DNA of 27,647 bases. Origin: an uncultured Lachnospiraceae bacterium (lineage in GTDB: Bacteria > Bacillota > Clostridia > Lachnospirales > Lachnospiraceae). This document shows, piece by piece, positions 8,052 to 17,035 of this stretch. Numbering within the stretch: the first letter of the stretch is position 1; every line of letters starts with the position of its first letter. The stretch is taken from positions 9,327-36,973 of the forward strand of contig CAJURH010000025.1 in the NCBI GenBank assembly GCA_910588775.1. The letters run 5' to 3'. A program made the translations under genes and the position numbers. The notes under the pieces were generated by a model. The model searched no databases and was not told where the DNA came from. It was given only the letters and a program-made list of their open reading frames with translations.

Positions 8052-9376
8052 GTTTCGTCCAGCCGCACCGGGCTGCCCTCGTCAATGGTTTTACTGGCGT
8101 CCTGAATCACTTTCTGATCGCCAGAGAGACATCCGTCATCCAAGGCGGCGTAAGTTTCATTTTGCTCCTGCACCGTTACATTTACGGTTCTCGCCGTCAG
8201 TTGTTTTCCCAGAATCGCTTCCTCTTCCTGGAGCACATAGACAAAATAAGTTCCGTTTGCCACATGGAGCGCCTGTATGGGAATGCAGGTGTTATAGGAC
8301 CCCGATTTTTGCTCCACAGTCATTTTCGCGCTGTCCCCAATTTCCAATGCGTCCTCCGGTAAATATACGCATACGTCCAATAGACTTGCGTCCTCCGGAT
8401 TGACTTTTACAGAGTCTATCTGCAGATCTTCAACGGTCTTTTTCTTCTGTTCGTTACTCAGCGTCACCGGCGCGCCTTTCCCCAGATACTCCTCCTGCTC
8501 CTTTTCCACCTGCGCGGTAAATCTGCATCCCGCGCTTAAATCCGCCAGGAATAAAAGAGGCGCGTCTGCCGTAATTTCCCCTACAGTCGCCTGGATTTTC
8601 GTCACCGATCCTTTTACGGGTGCGGTCACTTTTGCGCCTGCTTCCTGAAACTTTTGTAATTTTTTCATCTGTCTGCGAATGCTTTTGGCCTCCGCCTCTT
8701 TGATTCTTACGCTGTTATCCGGCGGCTCTTGGACACGGGCGTCTTCCAGGGCGCGGACCGCTGTCTGGAGGGCCTCGTCCCGGGAGATTTCCGCCTCTTC
8801 ATAGGCTTTTTGCGCCGCCTGGATTTTCTCTTTATATACGCTTTCCTGCTCCTCTTGAATTTCCGCGTTCTGATAATAAGCGTTCAGCTCTTCCACAGCC
8901 TGGTCCCATTCCCCGGCCGCTTGGAAGACAGCCTGGTCACCTTTTGCCATCGCCCGATCGTAGTCTTCTTGGGCCCGCTGAATGGCCAACTCCCTCTTTT
9001 GTTCCTGTAGCCTTTTTGACGACTCCAGAGCAGATTTCTCCAACTCTATTTTCTCCAGCTCCTGCCTAAAAGAAGAAATCTGTTCCTTAAGCGCGCCCAA
9101 CTCCATTTGCAGCAAAACGTCGCCAGGATTTACCAGCTCCCCTTCCCGCACCAGTATCTGGGAAATTTTCTGGCCACTCTCCGCGGATATGGCCAGCTCC
9201 TGGTTTCCCTCTATTTTCCCGGTGGCGGTAACCTTGTGGGAAATCACCATTTTTCCTGGAGACGCGGTTTTCACCACGGCCACGGTCAGCGCGCTGGATG
9301 CCCGGGAAAGCATGGTGCAGGCCAGCATAAAGGCCAGGAACACCCACAGCACACGCAACATCTTTCTGCCTTTCAT
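8048..9376 (-). CDS. HlyD/RND-type membrane fusion (adaptor) protein (442 aa)
   Basis: Periplasmic-adaptor family protein anchored by one N-terminal helix (about 6-29). The first biotinyl-lipoyl-like half (TGKIEGNQELAISAESGQ to ELVNPGDVLLQ) is followed by a long Glu/Gln/Lys-rich coiled coil (about 95-270). The second half (VTAPVKGSVTKIQATVGE) and beta-barrel domains extend to about 420. In Gram-positive bacteria such proteins work with MacB-type exporters, which fits the next gene. The start at 9376 has AAGGAG six nt upstream, and the preceding permease stop is 3 nt away. The partner ATPase is missing from this operon. Confidence 0.88.
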   Translation of the reverse strand: MKGRKMLRVLWVFLAFMLACTMLSRASSALTVAVVKTASPGKMVISHKVTATGKIEGNQELAISAESGQKISQILVREGELVNPGDVLLQMELGALKEQISSFRQELEKIELEKSALESSKRLQEQKRELAIQRAQEDYDRAMAKGDQAVFQAAGEWDQAVEELNAYYQNAEIQEEQESVYKEKIQAAQKAYEEAEISRDEALQTAVRALEDARVQEPPDNSVRIKEAEAKSIRRQMKKLQKFQEAGAKVTAPVKGSVTKIQATVGEITADAPLLFLADLSAGCRFTAQVEKEQEEYLGKGAPVTLSNEQKKKTVEDLQIDSVKVNPEDASLLDVCVYLPEDALEIGDSAKMTVEQKSGSYNTCIPIQALHVANGTYFVYVLQEEEAILGKQLTARTVNVTVQEQNETYAALDDGCLSGDQKVIQDASKTIDEGSPVRLDET

Positions 9377-9379
9377 ATG

Positions 9380-10231
9380 TCACTCCTTTATGGCTGCCGC
9401 CGCAATCCCTTTCTCCAGATGGTCCTGCCCGGCCAGAAATACCAGGATGGCTGGAACCAGCGCGATCACAGACGCGGCAAAAGCCGCCTTTGCATCTCCC
9501 AAGCCCATGTTGGGCAGGTACAGGGATAACGGCCATAAACTTTTGCTCTTTAAAAATGTCATTGGCGGCTCCATCAGATTCCAATACTCCAGAAAACCCA
9601 GGGTCAGAATGGAAATCACCCCTGGAAAGCCCAGCGGCAACCCCACATAGAGGAAAATCTGCCACTGGGACGCTCCGTCCAGCCGCGCCGCTTCCACCAG
9701 CGCATCCGGCACGCTGTCAAAAAACCGATACATGATAAACACGGGAAAAGTGGAAAACGCTGACAACAAAACCAATCCCCTATGGGTATCCAGCAAGTTC
9801 ATTGCGTCCAGAAGCAAATAATCCGAAAGCATCAACACCTGGAAGGGCATCATCATCAACAGGATATAGAGGGTGAACAATGTTTTCCGAAAAGGGAATG
9901 TTCCCTTGGCAAATCCCCAGGCCGCCAAAACGCCGAACAACGTCTGCCCCAGTAAAATCCCCGCCACCAATTTCACCGAATTCCAAAACATTACAAAAAA
10001 CTCTGGCGAATCCAACAATAATTCCACATAGGACTGTAACGTGGGATACCGGGGCAGCCAGGGCATCTTGGCATATCCGGCCTGTCCTTCCATAACCGCC
10101 CGCAGATTTTCCCAAATCTCCCCGCCGCCCATCAGAGAGCCCGTCAGCAGGAAACAAACCGGGTACACGGCCACAAAGGCTAGAATAGACAGAAGAAGCG
10201 CTACGAGCTTCTTTATCATTTTCTCTCTCAC
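9380..10231 (-). CDS. MalG-type carbohydrate ABC transporter permease
   Basis: Inner-membrane permease of a CUT1-like importer with about six hydrophobic helices. The EAA loop that docks the ATPase is present as EAARLDGASQWQIF followed by LPLGFPG. The open frame reaches 10261 and would overlap the upstream gene. A GTG at 10231 has AGGAGG 5 nt upstream and begins 11 nt after the MalF stop, whereas the next ATG (10219) is 15 nt from that site; I therefore prefer GTG, giving 283 aa. It pairs with the MalF-type gene upstream and the solute-binding lipoprotein; the ATPase is presumably shared from elsewhere in the genome. Confidence 0.9.
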   Translation of the reverse strand: MREKMIKKLVALLLSILAFVAVYPVCFLLTGSLMGGGEIWENLRAVMEGQAGYAKMPWLPRYPTLQSYVELLLDSPEFFVMFWNSVKLVAGILLGQTLFGVLAAWGFAKGTFPFRKTLFTLYILLMMMPFQVLMLSDYLLLDAMNLLDTHRGLVLLSAFSTFPVFIMYRFFDSVPDALVEAARLDGASQWQIFLYVGLPLGFPGVISILTLGFLEYWNLMEPPMTFLKSKSLWPLSLYLPNMGLGDAKAAFAASVIALVPAILVFLAGQDHLEKGIAAAAIKE

Positions 10232-10242
10232 CGCTTCCTCCT

Positions 10243-11082
10243 TTATGAATCCCACTTCCATTTCAAAAACAACACCAGAAGGAAAATCACGCCTGCGTGA
10301 AGCGTCGCCCCCGCCGCCATTTTGTCCATGGACAGATCCCGATACCAGTTGTTAAATAAGTGCTGAAGCAGATACATGCTCTCGTGGGGATAATCTCCCG
10401 CCGCCAGATACGCCTCCCGGAATGCCTTAAAAGAATTTAAAATAGACAGCGCCGAGATGGTGAACACAGAAGGCAGCAAGTTCGGCAATGTGATATGCCA
10501 AAAACACTGCCACCTTCCTGCGCCGTCCACCCTGGCCGCTTCGTATAGATGGGGTGAAATGCTGGAAAGCCCGGCCAGCCACAACACCAGATTGTATCCC
10601 AGATTTTTCCAGATATAGCTGGCCACCAGTATCCAAAACGCCCAGGGCGTGCGCATCCAGTCGCTTCCCTGGAAATGCAGCATATGAAGAAATCCGCTTA
10701 AGATACCCCGCTCATGGAACAATACTTTCCACAGCAGCACAGCCGACGCCACCGGAATGGCCATGGGCGCCAGAAAGCAACTCTTGAAAAACTGCATATG
10801 GCGATCCAGGGAATTTAAGAGAAGAGCCGCCAGAAGGGACAAGGCCAGCAGCAGAGGGATGCAGATCCCCTCAAACCGCAGGGTGTTTCCCGCCGCCAGC
10901 CGAAAGGCCGTGTTGGAAAACACCATCCTGTAATTGGCAAATCCCACCCAGGCGCCGCTGACCGCCTCCGTGAAGGAACGGCGCGCCACATCCCCGAAGG
11001 GAACGACGATAAATACCAGAACCCCCAGGAGACTGGGCAGGACGAACAGAAATCCCGTCTGCCTGCGATGTATCTTCTTCAT
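10243..11082 (-). CDS. MalF-type carbohydrate ABC transporter permease
   Basis: Sugar-importer permease with about six helices and a clear EAA loop, EAARVDGAGRWQCFWHITLP. The frame opens with a TTG at 11097, inside the end of the solute-binding gene. ATG at 11082 lies 4 nt after that gene's TAA and is the likelier start by coupling (279 aa), although the ribosome binding site (GGAA) is weak. It should form a heterodimer with the MalG-type protein. The substrate is not evident; CUT1-type systems usually carry oligosaccharides or glycerol-phosphates. Confidence 0.9.
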   Translation of the reverse strand: MKKIHRRQTGFLFVLPSLLGVLVFIVVPFGDVARRSFTEAVSGAWVGFANYRMVFSNTAFRLAAGNTLRFEGICIPLLLALSLLAALLLNSLDRHMQFFKSCFLAPMAIPVASAVLLWKVLFHERGILSGFLHMLHFQGSDWMRTPWAFWILVASYIWKNLGYNLVLWLAGLSSISPHLYEAARVDGAGRWQCFWHITLPNLLPSVFTISALSILNSFKAFREAYLAAGDYPHESMYLLQHLFNNWYRDLSMDKMAAGATLHAGVIFLLVLFLKWKWDS

Positions 11083-11086
11083 CTGG

Positions 11087-13366
11087 TTATTCCGCAAGGT
11101 AGAGATTCACCTGATCGGCCACCGCCTGCACAGCCGCCTTGGGCGTAATCTTGCCGTTTACGCAATCCACAGCCTGGGACAAAACCGCATTGCGGATAAT
11201 CTCATTGTTCAGCGTCGGCGTGTCGGCTTCCTGAATATAGCCGATAAACCGTTTAACCGCCTCTTCACTTGGTTTCTGAATGGTCATCTCCACATAGCTG
11301 TCTGGATCGTTTGCCATGCCGCTTCCGATGGTCATCCCGGCATCAATCCGGTCAATCTGATCTTCCAGAGCTTTCTGGTTCACCGGCAAACCGCCCCCCT
11401 GATTGGCCGTCTGCGCATCCTTGGTGAGCAGGAACTGAACAAAATTCTTGGCCTCTTCTTTGCTCTTGCTCTTAGCGCTCACCCCCGCAATGGTCTTGGG
11501 CACAAAAACATGCTCTGTCTGCCCGGTCAGGGGTTTATACGAAATCTCCGGCTTTTCCGCCAGTGTGGTAGCCAACTGGGAAAAATCCGAGTCCGACCAG
11601 AGATTTCCGAAATTAAGCAGCATCTTATCAGAATATACATACAGGTTTCCGCCTCCCAGGGAGCTTACATAGCCCCGGTAGCCCTCGTTTACTGCATGTA
11701 TCTCCATCTCCACATATTTTTCCGGGTCAAAAATCCTGCTAAGCTGGGCGTAAAATTCTTCCAGACGCTCTTTTTCAATGGTTCCATCCTCTTTTACCCA
11801 GACCGGGGCGCACACATCATATAGCTGGGCCGCCAGTAAGGCGCCATCGTAATAAGGAAGGATGACATCTCTATCTGGATTGGCCTTTTTCAACTCTTCC
11901 GCCGCGTCCGCCAGGGATTTTAAATCCTGAATCTTTTCCAGGGTTTGCGCGTCCGCTTCTATGAGAGGAATGGCAAACCGCAGCGGGATTCCGTAGAGCT
12001 TCCCATCCCGCTCCATAGCGGATATCAGATTGGGGAACAAGTCTTCTGCGCGGCCGGCCACATCGCTTAAATCTTCCAGGAGCCCTTTTTCCACATAGGA
12101 ATCTACGGGCAGCCCGTCCAGCATCAGTATGTCCGGACCGTTTCCCGCCATAATCTCTGTACTTAAGTTCTTCAGCGCATCTGACGCGGTCACGCCGTTT
12201 TCTTCCGTCACGCCCACTTCCAGATTTATGAATGTTTCCGGGTTTTCCTTCTGATACTGAGAAATATTCTGCACAAACTCACTGTTCTCATACAGAGTCC
12301 AGGCTTTCAGCTCCGCCTCTGGCACCGTGGCCGTATCCTTGGAATAGGCGTAATGCAGGAGCTTGTTGGATTGGGAATCAATGGCCAACACATAGAATTC
12401 ACCGTTGTCCATTGCCTCCATGCTAATCAGCCCTGTATCCGGACTCCCCAGGGAAGTCAAGGAACCGTCAATCAAAAGCTCCGTCACATTTCCATCTTTT
12501 ACATGACGGTACAGCCCCTTGTTGGTACAGTAGAAGATCTCCTGTTCCTCTTTTCCCTCGGTAAAGATTATAGGCATGGTCTGCAAGCTCTGTATATTCA
12601 ACTGTGTTCCACTCTGGGCAATGGAATCGGATAACCCTTCATCTTTCGGCAATGGATCGCCCGTCTGCATATCAAAAACAGAGATTCCTTCATCATAATC
12701 CACCGCATAAAGCGTACTCCCCGCCATTCCAAAGAAGGCAATGCGTTCCGCCCCAGAAACTTTATCGGTCAGCTCTCCAGTTTCCATATTGATGGAACTG
12801 ACTGGAGTGTTTTGAAACTGCGCCACAAGTTCCCCGTCCTTGGCATACTGCATAAAATACGCATATTCTTTCACTCCCATGGGAACTTCCGTCACATTCC
12901 CTTTCCCGTCCAGGTGATAAAAACACTCTTTCGTTTGCGTCGCCTCTGAATTATTTTCATCGGCCTGCGCACTCTGGTCCATCACCTGGCTTGTGACGGC
13001 AAATGCGTCCCCTTTGGGGGACAAGGCCACATGGGTTACAAAGAATGTATCCGTCTGCCTCCATTCTTCTGGCATGTCGTAGACCTTTTCCCAGGAGCCT
13101 GTATCTTTCGCCAAATCCCAGACGGCTTCCCGTCCCTCCTGGTCATTGGTGGCGATTCGTATCGTTCCGTCTTCCAGCTTAACCATGCCATAGACAGAGG
13201 TTTTCTCCGGAAGAGCCACGTCCGTCTCCAGATACCTGCCCTTGGCGCCGCCTGTATTTTCACCACCGCTTTTTTCCGCGTCATCTCCACCTCGCCCACA
13301 TCCCGCCAACGCTCCCAGTGATAAAGCAGCCGCCAGGACAATGCTGATAATCTTTCTCGCTTTCAT
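11087..13366 (-). CDS. Extracellular solute-binding lipoprotein with a large N-terminal beta-rich domain (759 aa)
   Basis: A lipoprotein signal (basic start, hydrophobic stretch, lipobox LAGC with Cys23) anchors it outside the membrane. Residues about 365-759 match the family 1 ABC solute-binding fold (GPDILMLDG, DGKLYGIPLRF, KEEAKNFVQFLL). The preceding roughly 320 residues have short repeating beta-type segments with patterns such as YGMVKLEDGTIRIA and ISVFDMQTGD, resembling a beta-propeller; that is inference from pattern. Ordinary family members are about 420-450 residues, so this is a fusion. ATG at 13366 has AGGAGG 5 nt upstream and is preferred to the in-frame TTG at 13369. It is the first gene of the six-gene operon, behind an OmpR-type repeat array. 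Confidence 0.9.
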   Translation of the reverse strand: MKARKIISIVLAAALSLGALAGCGRGGDDAEKSGGENTGGAKGRYLETDVALPEKTSVYGMVKLEDGTIRIATNDQEGREAVWDLAKDTGSWEKVYDMPEEWRQTDTFFVTHVALSPKGDAFAVTSQVMDQSAQADENNSEATQTKECFYHLDGKGNVTEVPMGVKEYAYFMQYAKDGELVAQFQNTPVSSINMETGELTDKVSGAERIAFFGMAGSTLYAVDYDEGISVFDMQTGDPLPKDEGLSDSIAQSGTQLNIQSLQTMPIIFTEGKEEQEIFYCTNKGLYRHVKDGNVTELLIDGSLTSLGSPDTGLISMEAMDNGEFYVLAIDSQSNKLLHYAYSKDTATVPEAELKAWTLYENSEFVQNISQYQKENPETFINLEVGVTEENGVTASDALKNLSTEIMAGNGPDILMLDGLPVDSYVEKGLLEDLSDVAGRAEDLFPNLISAMERDGKLYGIPLRFAIPLIEADAQTLEKIQDLKSLADAAEELKKANPDRDVILPYYDGALLAAQLYDVCAPVWVKEDGTIEKERLEEFYAQLSRIFDPEKYVEMEIHAVNEGYRGYVSSLGGGNLYVYSDKMLLNFGNLWSDSDFSQLATTLAEKPEISYKPLTGQTEHVFVPKTIAGVSAKSKSKEEAKNFVQFLLTKDAQTANQGGGLPVNQKALEDQIDRIDAGMTIGSGMANDPDSYVEMTIQKPSEEAVKRFIGYIQEADTPTLNNEIIRNAVLSQAVDCVNGKITPKAAVQAVADQVNLYLAE

Positions 13367-13405
13367 CAAAACCTCCTCTTAAATCACTTTTCAACTGTTT
13401 CTCTA

Positions 13406-13449
13406 ATCCTATCACGGGAACCTCTAAATATCCTCTAAATAAAATCTAA
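13406..13449 (-). promoter_or_regulatory. Operon promoter with 11-bp-spaced TTAGA direct repeats (response-regulator site)
   Basis: On the minus strand the pentamer TTAGA occurs at 13445-13449, 13434-13438 and 13423-13427, exactly 11 bp apart. It is followed 11 nt later by a -10-like TAGGAT (13406-13411) without a recognisable -35 box. A fourth TTAGA lies at 13402-13406. Direct repeats with 11-bp period replacing the -35 box are typical of activation by OmpR/PhoB-family regulators. The regulator is not in this window. Confidence 0.6.
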
Positions 13450-13494
13450 TTATTCTTTAATTTCTCCCTTTCCATTCTTTTCTTTTTCTTAATC

Positions 13495-13523
13495 TTGTAA
13501 TCTGATTTTCTGGCGTATATAAT
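13495..13523 (+). promoter_or_regulatory. Promoter of rqcH
   Basis: TTGTAA (13495-13500) and consensus TATAAT (13518-13523) are separated by 17 nt. The predicted start near 13530 gives a leader of about 36 nt. Confidence 0.8.
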
Positions 13524-13565
13524 ATTCATAATCACTTACGAATCTAGGAAATGAGGAATGAAATT

Positions 13566-15305
13566 ATGGCTTTTGACGGCATCACCATTGCCTGTCTGGC
13601 GGCAGAATTAAGGGATTGCCTGCTGGGCGGGCGCATTCATAAAATCGCGCAGCCGGAAACCGACGAACTGATACTGACCTGCCGGGGAAATCAGGGCACA
13701 AAAAAGCTGCTCCTGTCCGCCAGCGCTTCCCTGCCCTATCTATATTTTACCGAACAGAATAAAACAAATCCGCTGACTGCCCCCAGCTTCTGCATGCTGC
13801 TGCGCAAACACATTGGCAGCGCACGGATTATCAACATCACCCAGCCGGGACTGGAACGGGTTCTATTCATGGACCTGGAACATCTAAATGAAATGGGTGA
13901 CCTGTGTCAGAAACGACTGATCGTGGAAATCATGGGCAAGCACAGCAACATTATCTTCTGTGAAATGAACGGAAAAATCCTGGACAGTATTAAGCACGTC
14001 TCTTCTAATATGAGCTCCGTACGGGAAGTTTTGCCCGGCCGCGAATATTTTATCCCCAAAACGCAGGACAAGCTGGACCCCCTGGAGATTTCCCAGGAGA
14101 TTTTCCTAAGCCAGGTCTGCACCCGCCCCATGGAGATTGGAAAAGCCCTCTATGGCGCCTGCACCGGCATCAGTCCAGTGATGGCCAATGAGATCTGCCA
14201 CCGCGCTTCCTTAGACAGCGCGGCCATCGCCCAGTCTCTGACGGAAAATGAAAAACTGCACCTGTGCCATGTTTTCCTGCGGCTGATGGAGCAGATAAAA
14301 AACGAAGAATTTTCCCCTCACATGGTTTATAAGGGCGACGAACCCGCCGAATACGCGGCCTTCCCCATGACCCAGTACGGCGAAGGCTACATCCAGGAAT
14401 CCTTCCCTTCCATGTCCCGGCTTCTGGAAACCTGGTACGCCTCCAAAAGCGTCATTACCCGCATCCGCCAGAAATCCGCCGATCTGCGAAAAATCGTCCA
14501 GACCGCCCTGGACCGGAACCGGAAGAAATACCAGTTACAACAAAAGCAGCTAAAAGACACCGGGAAAAAAGACCAGTACAAAGTATACGGCGAACTGATT
14601 AACGCTTACGGCTACGGCCTGGAGGAAGGCTGCAAGTCCTTTCGCGCTCTGAATTACTACACCAACGAAGAAATCACCATCCCTCTGAACCCGGACTACT
14701 CCCCCGCCGAGAACGCCAAACGGTATTTCACCCGGTACAATAAGCTGAAGCGCACCGAAGAAGCCTTAAACCAGCAGATTCAGGAAACTTCCGCTGAGAT
14801 TCAGCATCTGGAATCCATCCAGACCGCTCTGGACATCGCTCTCCAGGAAAACGACCTGGCCCAGATCAAAGAAGAGCTGATGGACTACGGCTACATTCGG
14901 CGTAAATACGGCAAAAAACAGAAAATCCAGGGAAAATCCAAACCCTTCCACTACATTTCTTCCGACGGCTTCCATATGTATGTGGGGAAAAACAATTTCC
15001 AGAACGAAGAACTGACCTTCAAAGTGGCATCGGGAAACGACTGGTGGTTCCACGCCAAACAAATGCCCGGCTCCCATGTAATCGTAAAAAGCAACAACCA
15101 GGAATTGCCGGACCGAACCTTTGAAGAAGCGGGCCAGCTGGCCGCCTACTATTCCAGCGGCCGGGGCGCGCCAAAAGTGGAAATCGACTACATTCAGAAA
15201 AAACATGTGAAGAAAACGCCTGGCGGAAAACCTGGCTTTGTGATTTACCATACCAACTATTCCCTGGTGGCTGCGCCGGACATTTCCAATATAAAAGAAG
15301 AATAA
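13566..15305 (+). CDS. rqcH: RqcH / NFACT (FbpA-like) ribosome quality control protein (579 aa)
   Basis: Binds stalled large ribosomal subunits and recruits tRNA-Ala for C-terminal alanine tailing of the trapped peptide; older annotations call the family fibronectin-binding protein A. The N-terminal NFACT-N domain begins MAFDGITIACLAAEL and includes LLLSASASLPYLY. A long charged coiled coil spans about 300-430, and the C-terminal NFACT-R domain carries DWWFHAKQMPGSHVIVK. Length is normal. The frame opens at 13551, but ATG at 13566 has GAGGAA 7 nt upstream and matches the family start, so it is preferred. It is a single-gene unit with its own promoter and terminator. Confidence 0.95.
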   Translation: MAFDGITIACLAAELRDCLLGGRIHKIAQPETDELILTCRGNQGTKKLLLSASASLPYLYFTEQNKTNPLTAPSFCMLLRKHIGSARIINITQPGLERVLFMDLEHLNEMGDLCQKRLIVEIMGKHSNIIFCEMNGKILDSIKHVSSNMSSVREVLPGREYFIPKTQDKLDPLEISQEIFLSQVCTRPMEIGKALYGACTGISPVMANEICHRASLDSAAIAQSLTENEKLHLCHVFLRLMEQIKNEEFSPHMVYKGDEPAEYAAFPMTQYGEGYIQESFPSMSRLLETWYASKSVITRIRQKSADLRKIVQTALDRNRKKYQLQQKQLKDTGKKDQYKVYGELINAYGYGLEEGCKSFRALNYYTNEEITIPLNPDYSPAENAKRYFTRYNKLKRTEEALNQQIQETSAEIQHLESIQTALDIALQENDLAQIKEELMDYGYIRRKYGKKQKIQGKSKPFHYISSDGFHMYVGKNNFQNEELTFKVASGNDWWFHAKQMPGSHVIVKSNNQELPDRTFEEAGQLAAYYSSGRGAPKVEIDYIQKKHVKKTPGGKPGFVIYHTNYSLVAAPDISNIKEE

Positions 15306-15312
15306 TCCACAT

Positions 15313-15350
15313 CCGTGCAATCTTTTCTCCAAAAGGCTGCACGGTTTTTT
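15313..15350 (+). terminator. Rho-independent terminator after rqcH
   Basis: CCGTGCA (15313-15319) pairs with TGCACGG (15338-15344). An inner CTTTT/AAAAG stem lies above a small internal loop, and six T residues follow directly. Confidence 0.9.
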
Positions 15351-15422
15351 AATTTCATGCACCCAAACATCCATAAACCCAGTCTAATAAATGAACGATG
15401 AATGAAAGCGAGGTGAAAGTTT

Positions 15423-15917
15423 ATGGATCTGCTGTTGGTGAAAAGAGCGCAAAAAGGCGACGCAGACGCTTTTGTCCGGTTAATGGAGAAATACAAACTC
15501 TCCCTTTATAAAATAGCCAAGAGCTATCTGAAAAACGAAGAAGACATCGCGGACGCGATGCAGGACGCCATCCTCTCGGCTTACGAGCACATCCGAGAAT
15601 TAAAGCAGGCGACTTATTTTAAGACATGGGTAACCCGAATCCTGATTAACCGATGCTGCGATCTGCTGAAACACCAGAAACGATTTATCCCCACAGCGCT
15701 GGAAGAAAACCAGACCGCATCCGCTCCCGCCAGTGACCAGGCATTTTACGAATTGCTGGAGGAACTTCCAGCGGACATGCGACCGATCTTCTTACTGTAC
15801 TACGGAGAGGGTTTTCGCACCCGGGAAATCGCCCAGATTCTGAATCTAAATGAAAACACAGTAAAAAGCAAGTTAACACGGGGAAGACAGAAACTAAAAG
15901 AGTCTATTTGTTGTTAA
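15423..15917 (+). CDS. ECF-type RNA polymerase sigma factor (164 aa)
   Basis: Alternative sigma-70 factor of the extracytoplasmic type. Region 2 (about 10-75) includes DAFVRLMEKYKLSLYKIA, DAMQDAILSAYEHI and TYFKTWVTRILINRCCDLL. Region 4 (about 105-160) includes LPADMRPIFLLYYGEGF and the helix-turn-helix IAQILNLNENTVKSKLTRGR. The start has AGGTGA 6 nt upstream. The DUF4179 membrane protein gene follows 12 nt later and is the likely anti-sigma factor, an arrangement known for Clostridia and Bacilli. The target promoters and inducing stress cannot be read here. Confidence 0.94.
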   Translation: MDLLLVKRAQKGDADAFVRLMEKYKLSLYKIAKSYLKNEEDIADAMQDAILSAYEHIRELKQATYFKTWVTRILINRCCDLLKHQKRFIPTALEENQTASAPASDQAFYELLEELPADMRPIFLLYYGEGFRTREIAQILNLNENTVKSKLTRGRQKLKESICC

Positions 15918-15929
15918 GGAGGAGATTCT

Positions 15930-17027
15930 ATGAAATATTCAGACAAAAATATGCGAAAAATCCTAAGCCAGGACATCCAGATTCCCCAGGAAGTGGAAAG
16001 CCGGATACAAGATGCTTACAAACAGCTTCCTAAACGCGAGTTTCGCCGCCAAAGAACTCTGAGACCTGCAGCGGCAGCCCTTGCCCTCTTGTGCATCGCC
16101 TTGCCCGTAGTCACTTATGCTTCTGTAAAGACGGAGTTTTTCCAAGCCATGTTCGGCAACGACGCCAAGCCATCCAACCAAGCCATACACAAGGAAATCG
16201 ACGACGGAAAAGGCGGCAAAACCGCCGTCACCATTCCTTCTAAAGAATACGTTCCGGTGAATGATGAAGAAGCGGAAACGGCCATCGGGGAATGGGTGTC
16301 CAACGAATCCATCGAACGAAAAATCGGAAGCCACATCCTATCCATCAAAAATTTTGTCTATGACAAAAACGGCGCCCTGATGTATTTCACATTGGAAAAA
16401 GAAGGCGGCGTAACAGCCCTTCGCGGCGATCAGGAAACCAACCTGAGCAAAGGAGCCTCCTTCACCGACGAAGCGGATTTTTACTTCATCTGCGAAACCA
16501 AAAAGGGCGTGGTGGGATTTGACAACATCTATGTGAACACTGTGAAAGGCTCCTCCGATAAAATGTACTGTTCCGCGTACATTCTGTGGGAGCGTACACT
16601 GGAAGACGGCGACGTTCCCTATCTTACGCTGGACACTTACCCCTGTCCCCGCAGCGAACTCACCGAAAGTACAGAAATCGCCACAGAAAAAATCAAGCTC
16701 ACCGACAAAGAACCCGTTCCCACGCATGTGATCGATCTAGGCGACCAAGGATATCTGGAATATTCCCCCATATCTTTAGTCGTCGACATGGCAAAAGGCT
16801 TTGGCTTATCCGAAGAACAGGCGCAAGACCCCTATTGTCTAAAACATCTGGAGATCCTCTACAAAGACAAAAGCAACTATGTAATATGTGATAAAAACAA
16901 TAATATAGAAAATAGCGGCTATATCCTTGGCCGGGAATCGCACTACGCCACCATGTACAACCGCCTGGTAGATGTGGACGCCATCGAGAAAATAATCGTA
17001 AACGGAGCAGAATTTCCGGTGAAATAA
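15930..17027 (+). CDS. DUF4179-type membrane protein, probable anti-sigma factor (365 aa)
   Basis: A cytoplasmic N-terminal segment (about 1-44) suited to binding the sigma factor is followed by one membrane helix (about 45-66, RPAAAALALLCIALPVVTYA). A large extracellular domain of about 300 residues follows, rich in charged and beta-forming stretches. This layout and the position right after an ECF sigma gene match DUF4179 proteins. The ribosome binding site GGAGG is 7 nt from the start. By family analogy it would hold the sigma factor at the membrane until its outer domain senses envelope stress, followed by proteolysis; this is inferred. Confidence 0.85.
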   Translation: MKYSDKNMRKILSQDIQIPQEVESRIQDAYKQLPKREFRRQRTLRPAAAALALLCIALPVVTYASVKTEFFQAMFGNDAKPSNQAIHKEIDDGKGGKTAVTIPSKEYVPVNDEEAETAIGEWVSNESIERKIGSHILSIKNFVYDKNGALMYFTLEKEGGVTALRGDQETNLSKGASFTDEADFYFICETKKGVVGFDNIYVNTVKGSSDKMYCSAYILWERTLEDGDVPYLTLDTYPCPRSELTESTEIATEKIKLTDKEPVPTHVIDLGDQGYLEYSPISLVVDMAKGFGLSEEQAQDPYCLKHLEILYKDKSNYVICDKNNNIENSGYILGRESHYATMYNRLVDVDAIEKIIVNGAEFPVK

Positions 17028-17035
17028 TCGTAACG

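Noticed and set aside
13367..13369. TTG at 13369 as start of the solute-binding lipoprotein
   Set aside because: It is only 2 nt from AGGAGG, while the adjacent ATG at 13366 has workable spacing and gives a normal signal peptide.
15351..15422. Possible autoregulated ECF promoter (AAAC followed by GTC) upstream of the sigma gene
   Set aside because: The spacing between the two elements is about 13 nt rather than the usual 16 or so, and there is no second copy in the window to compare.
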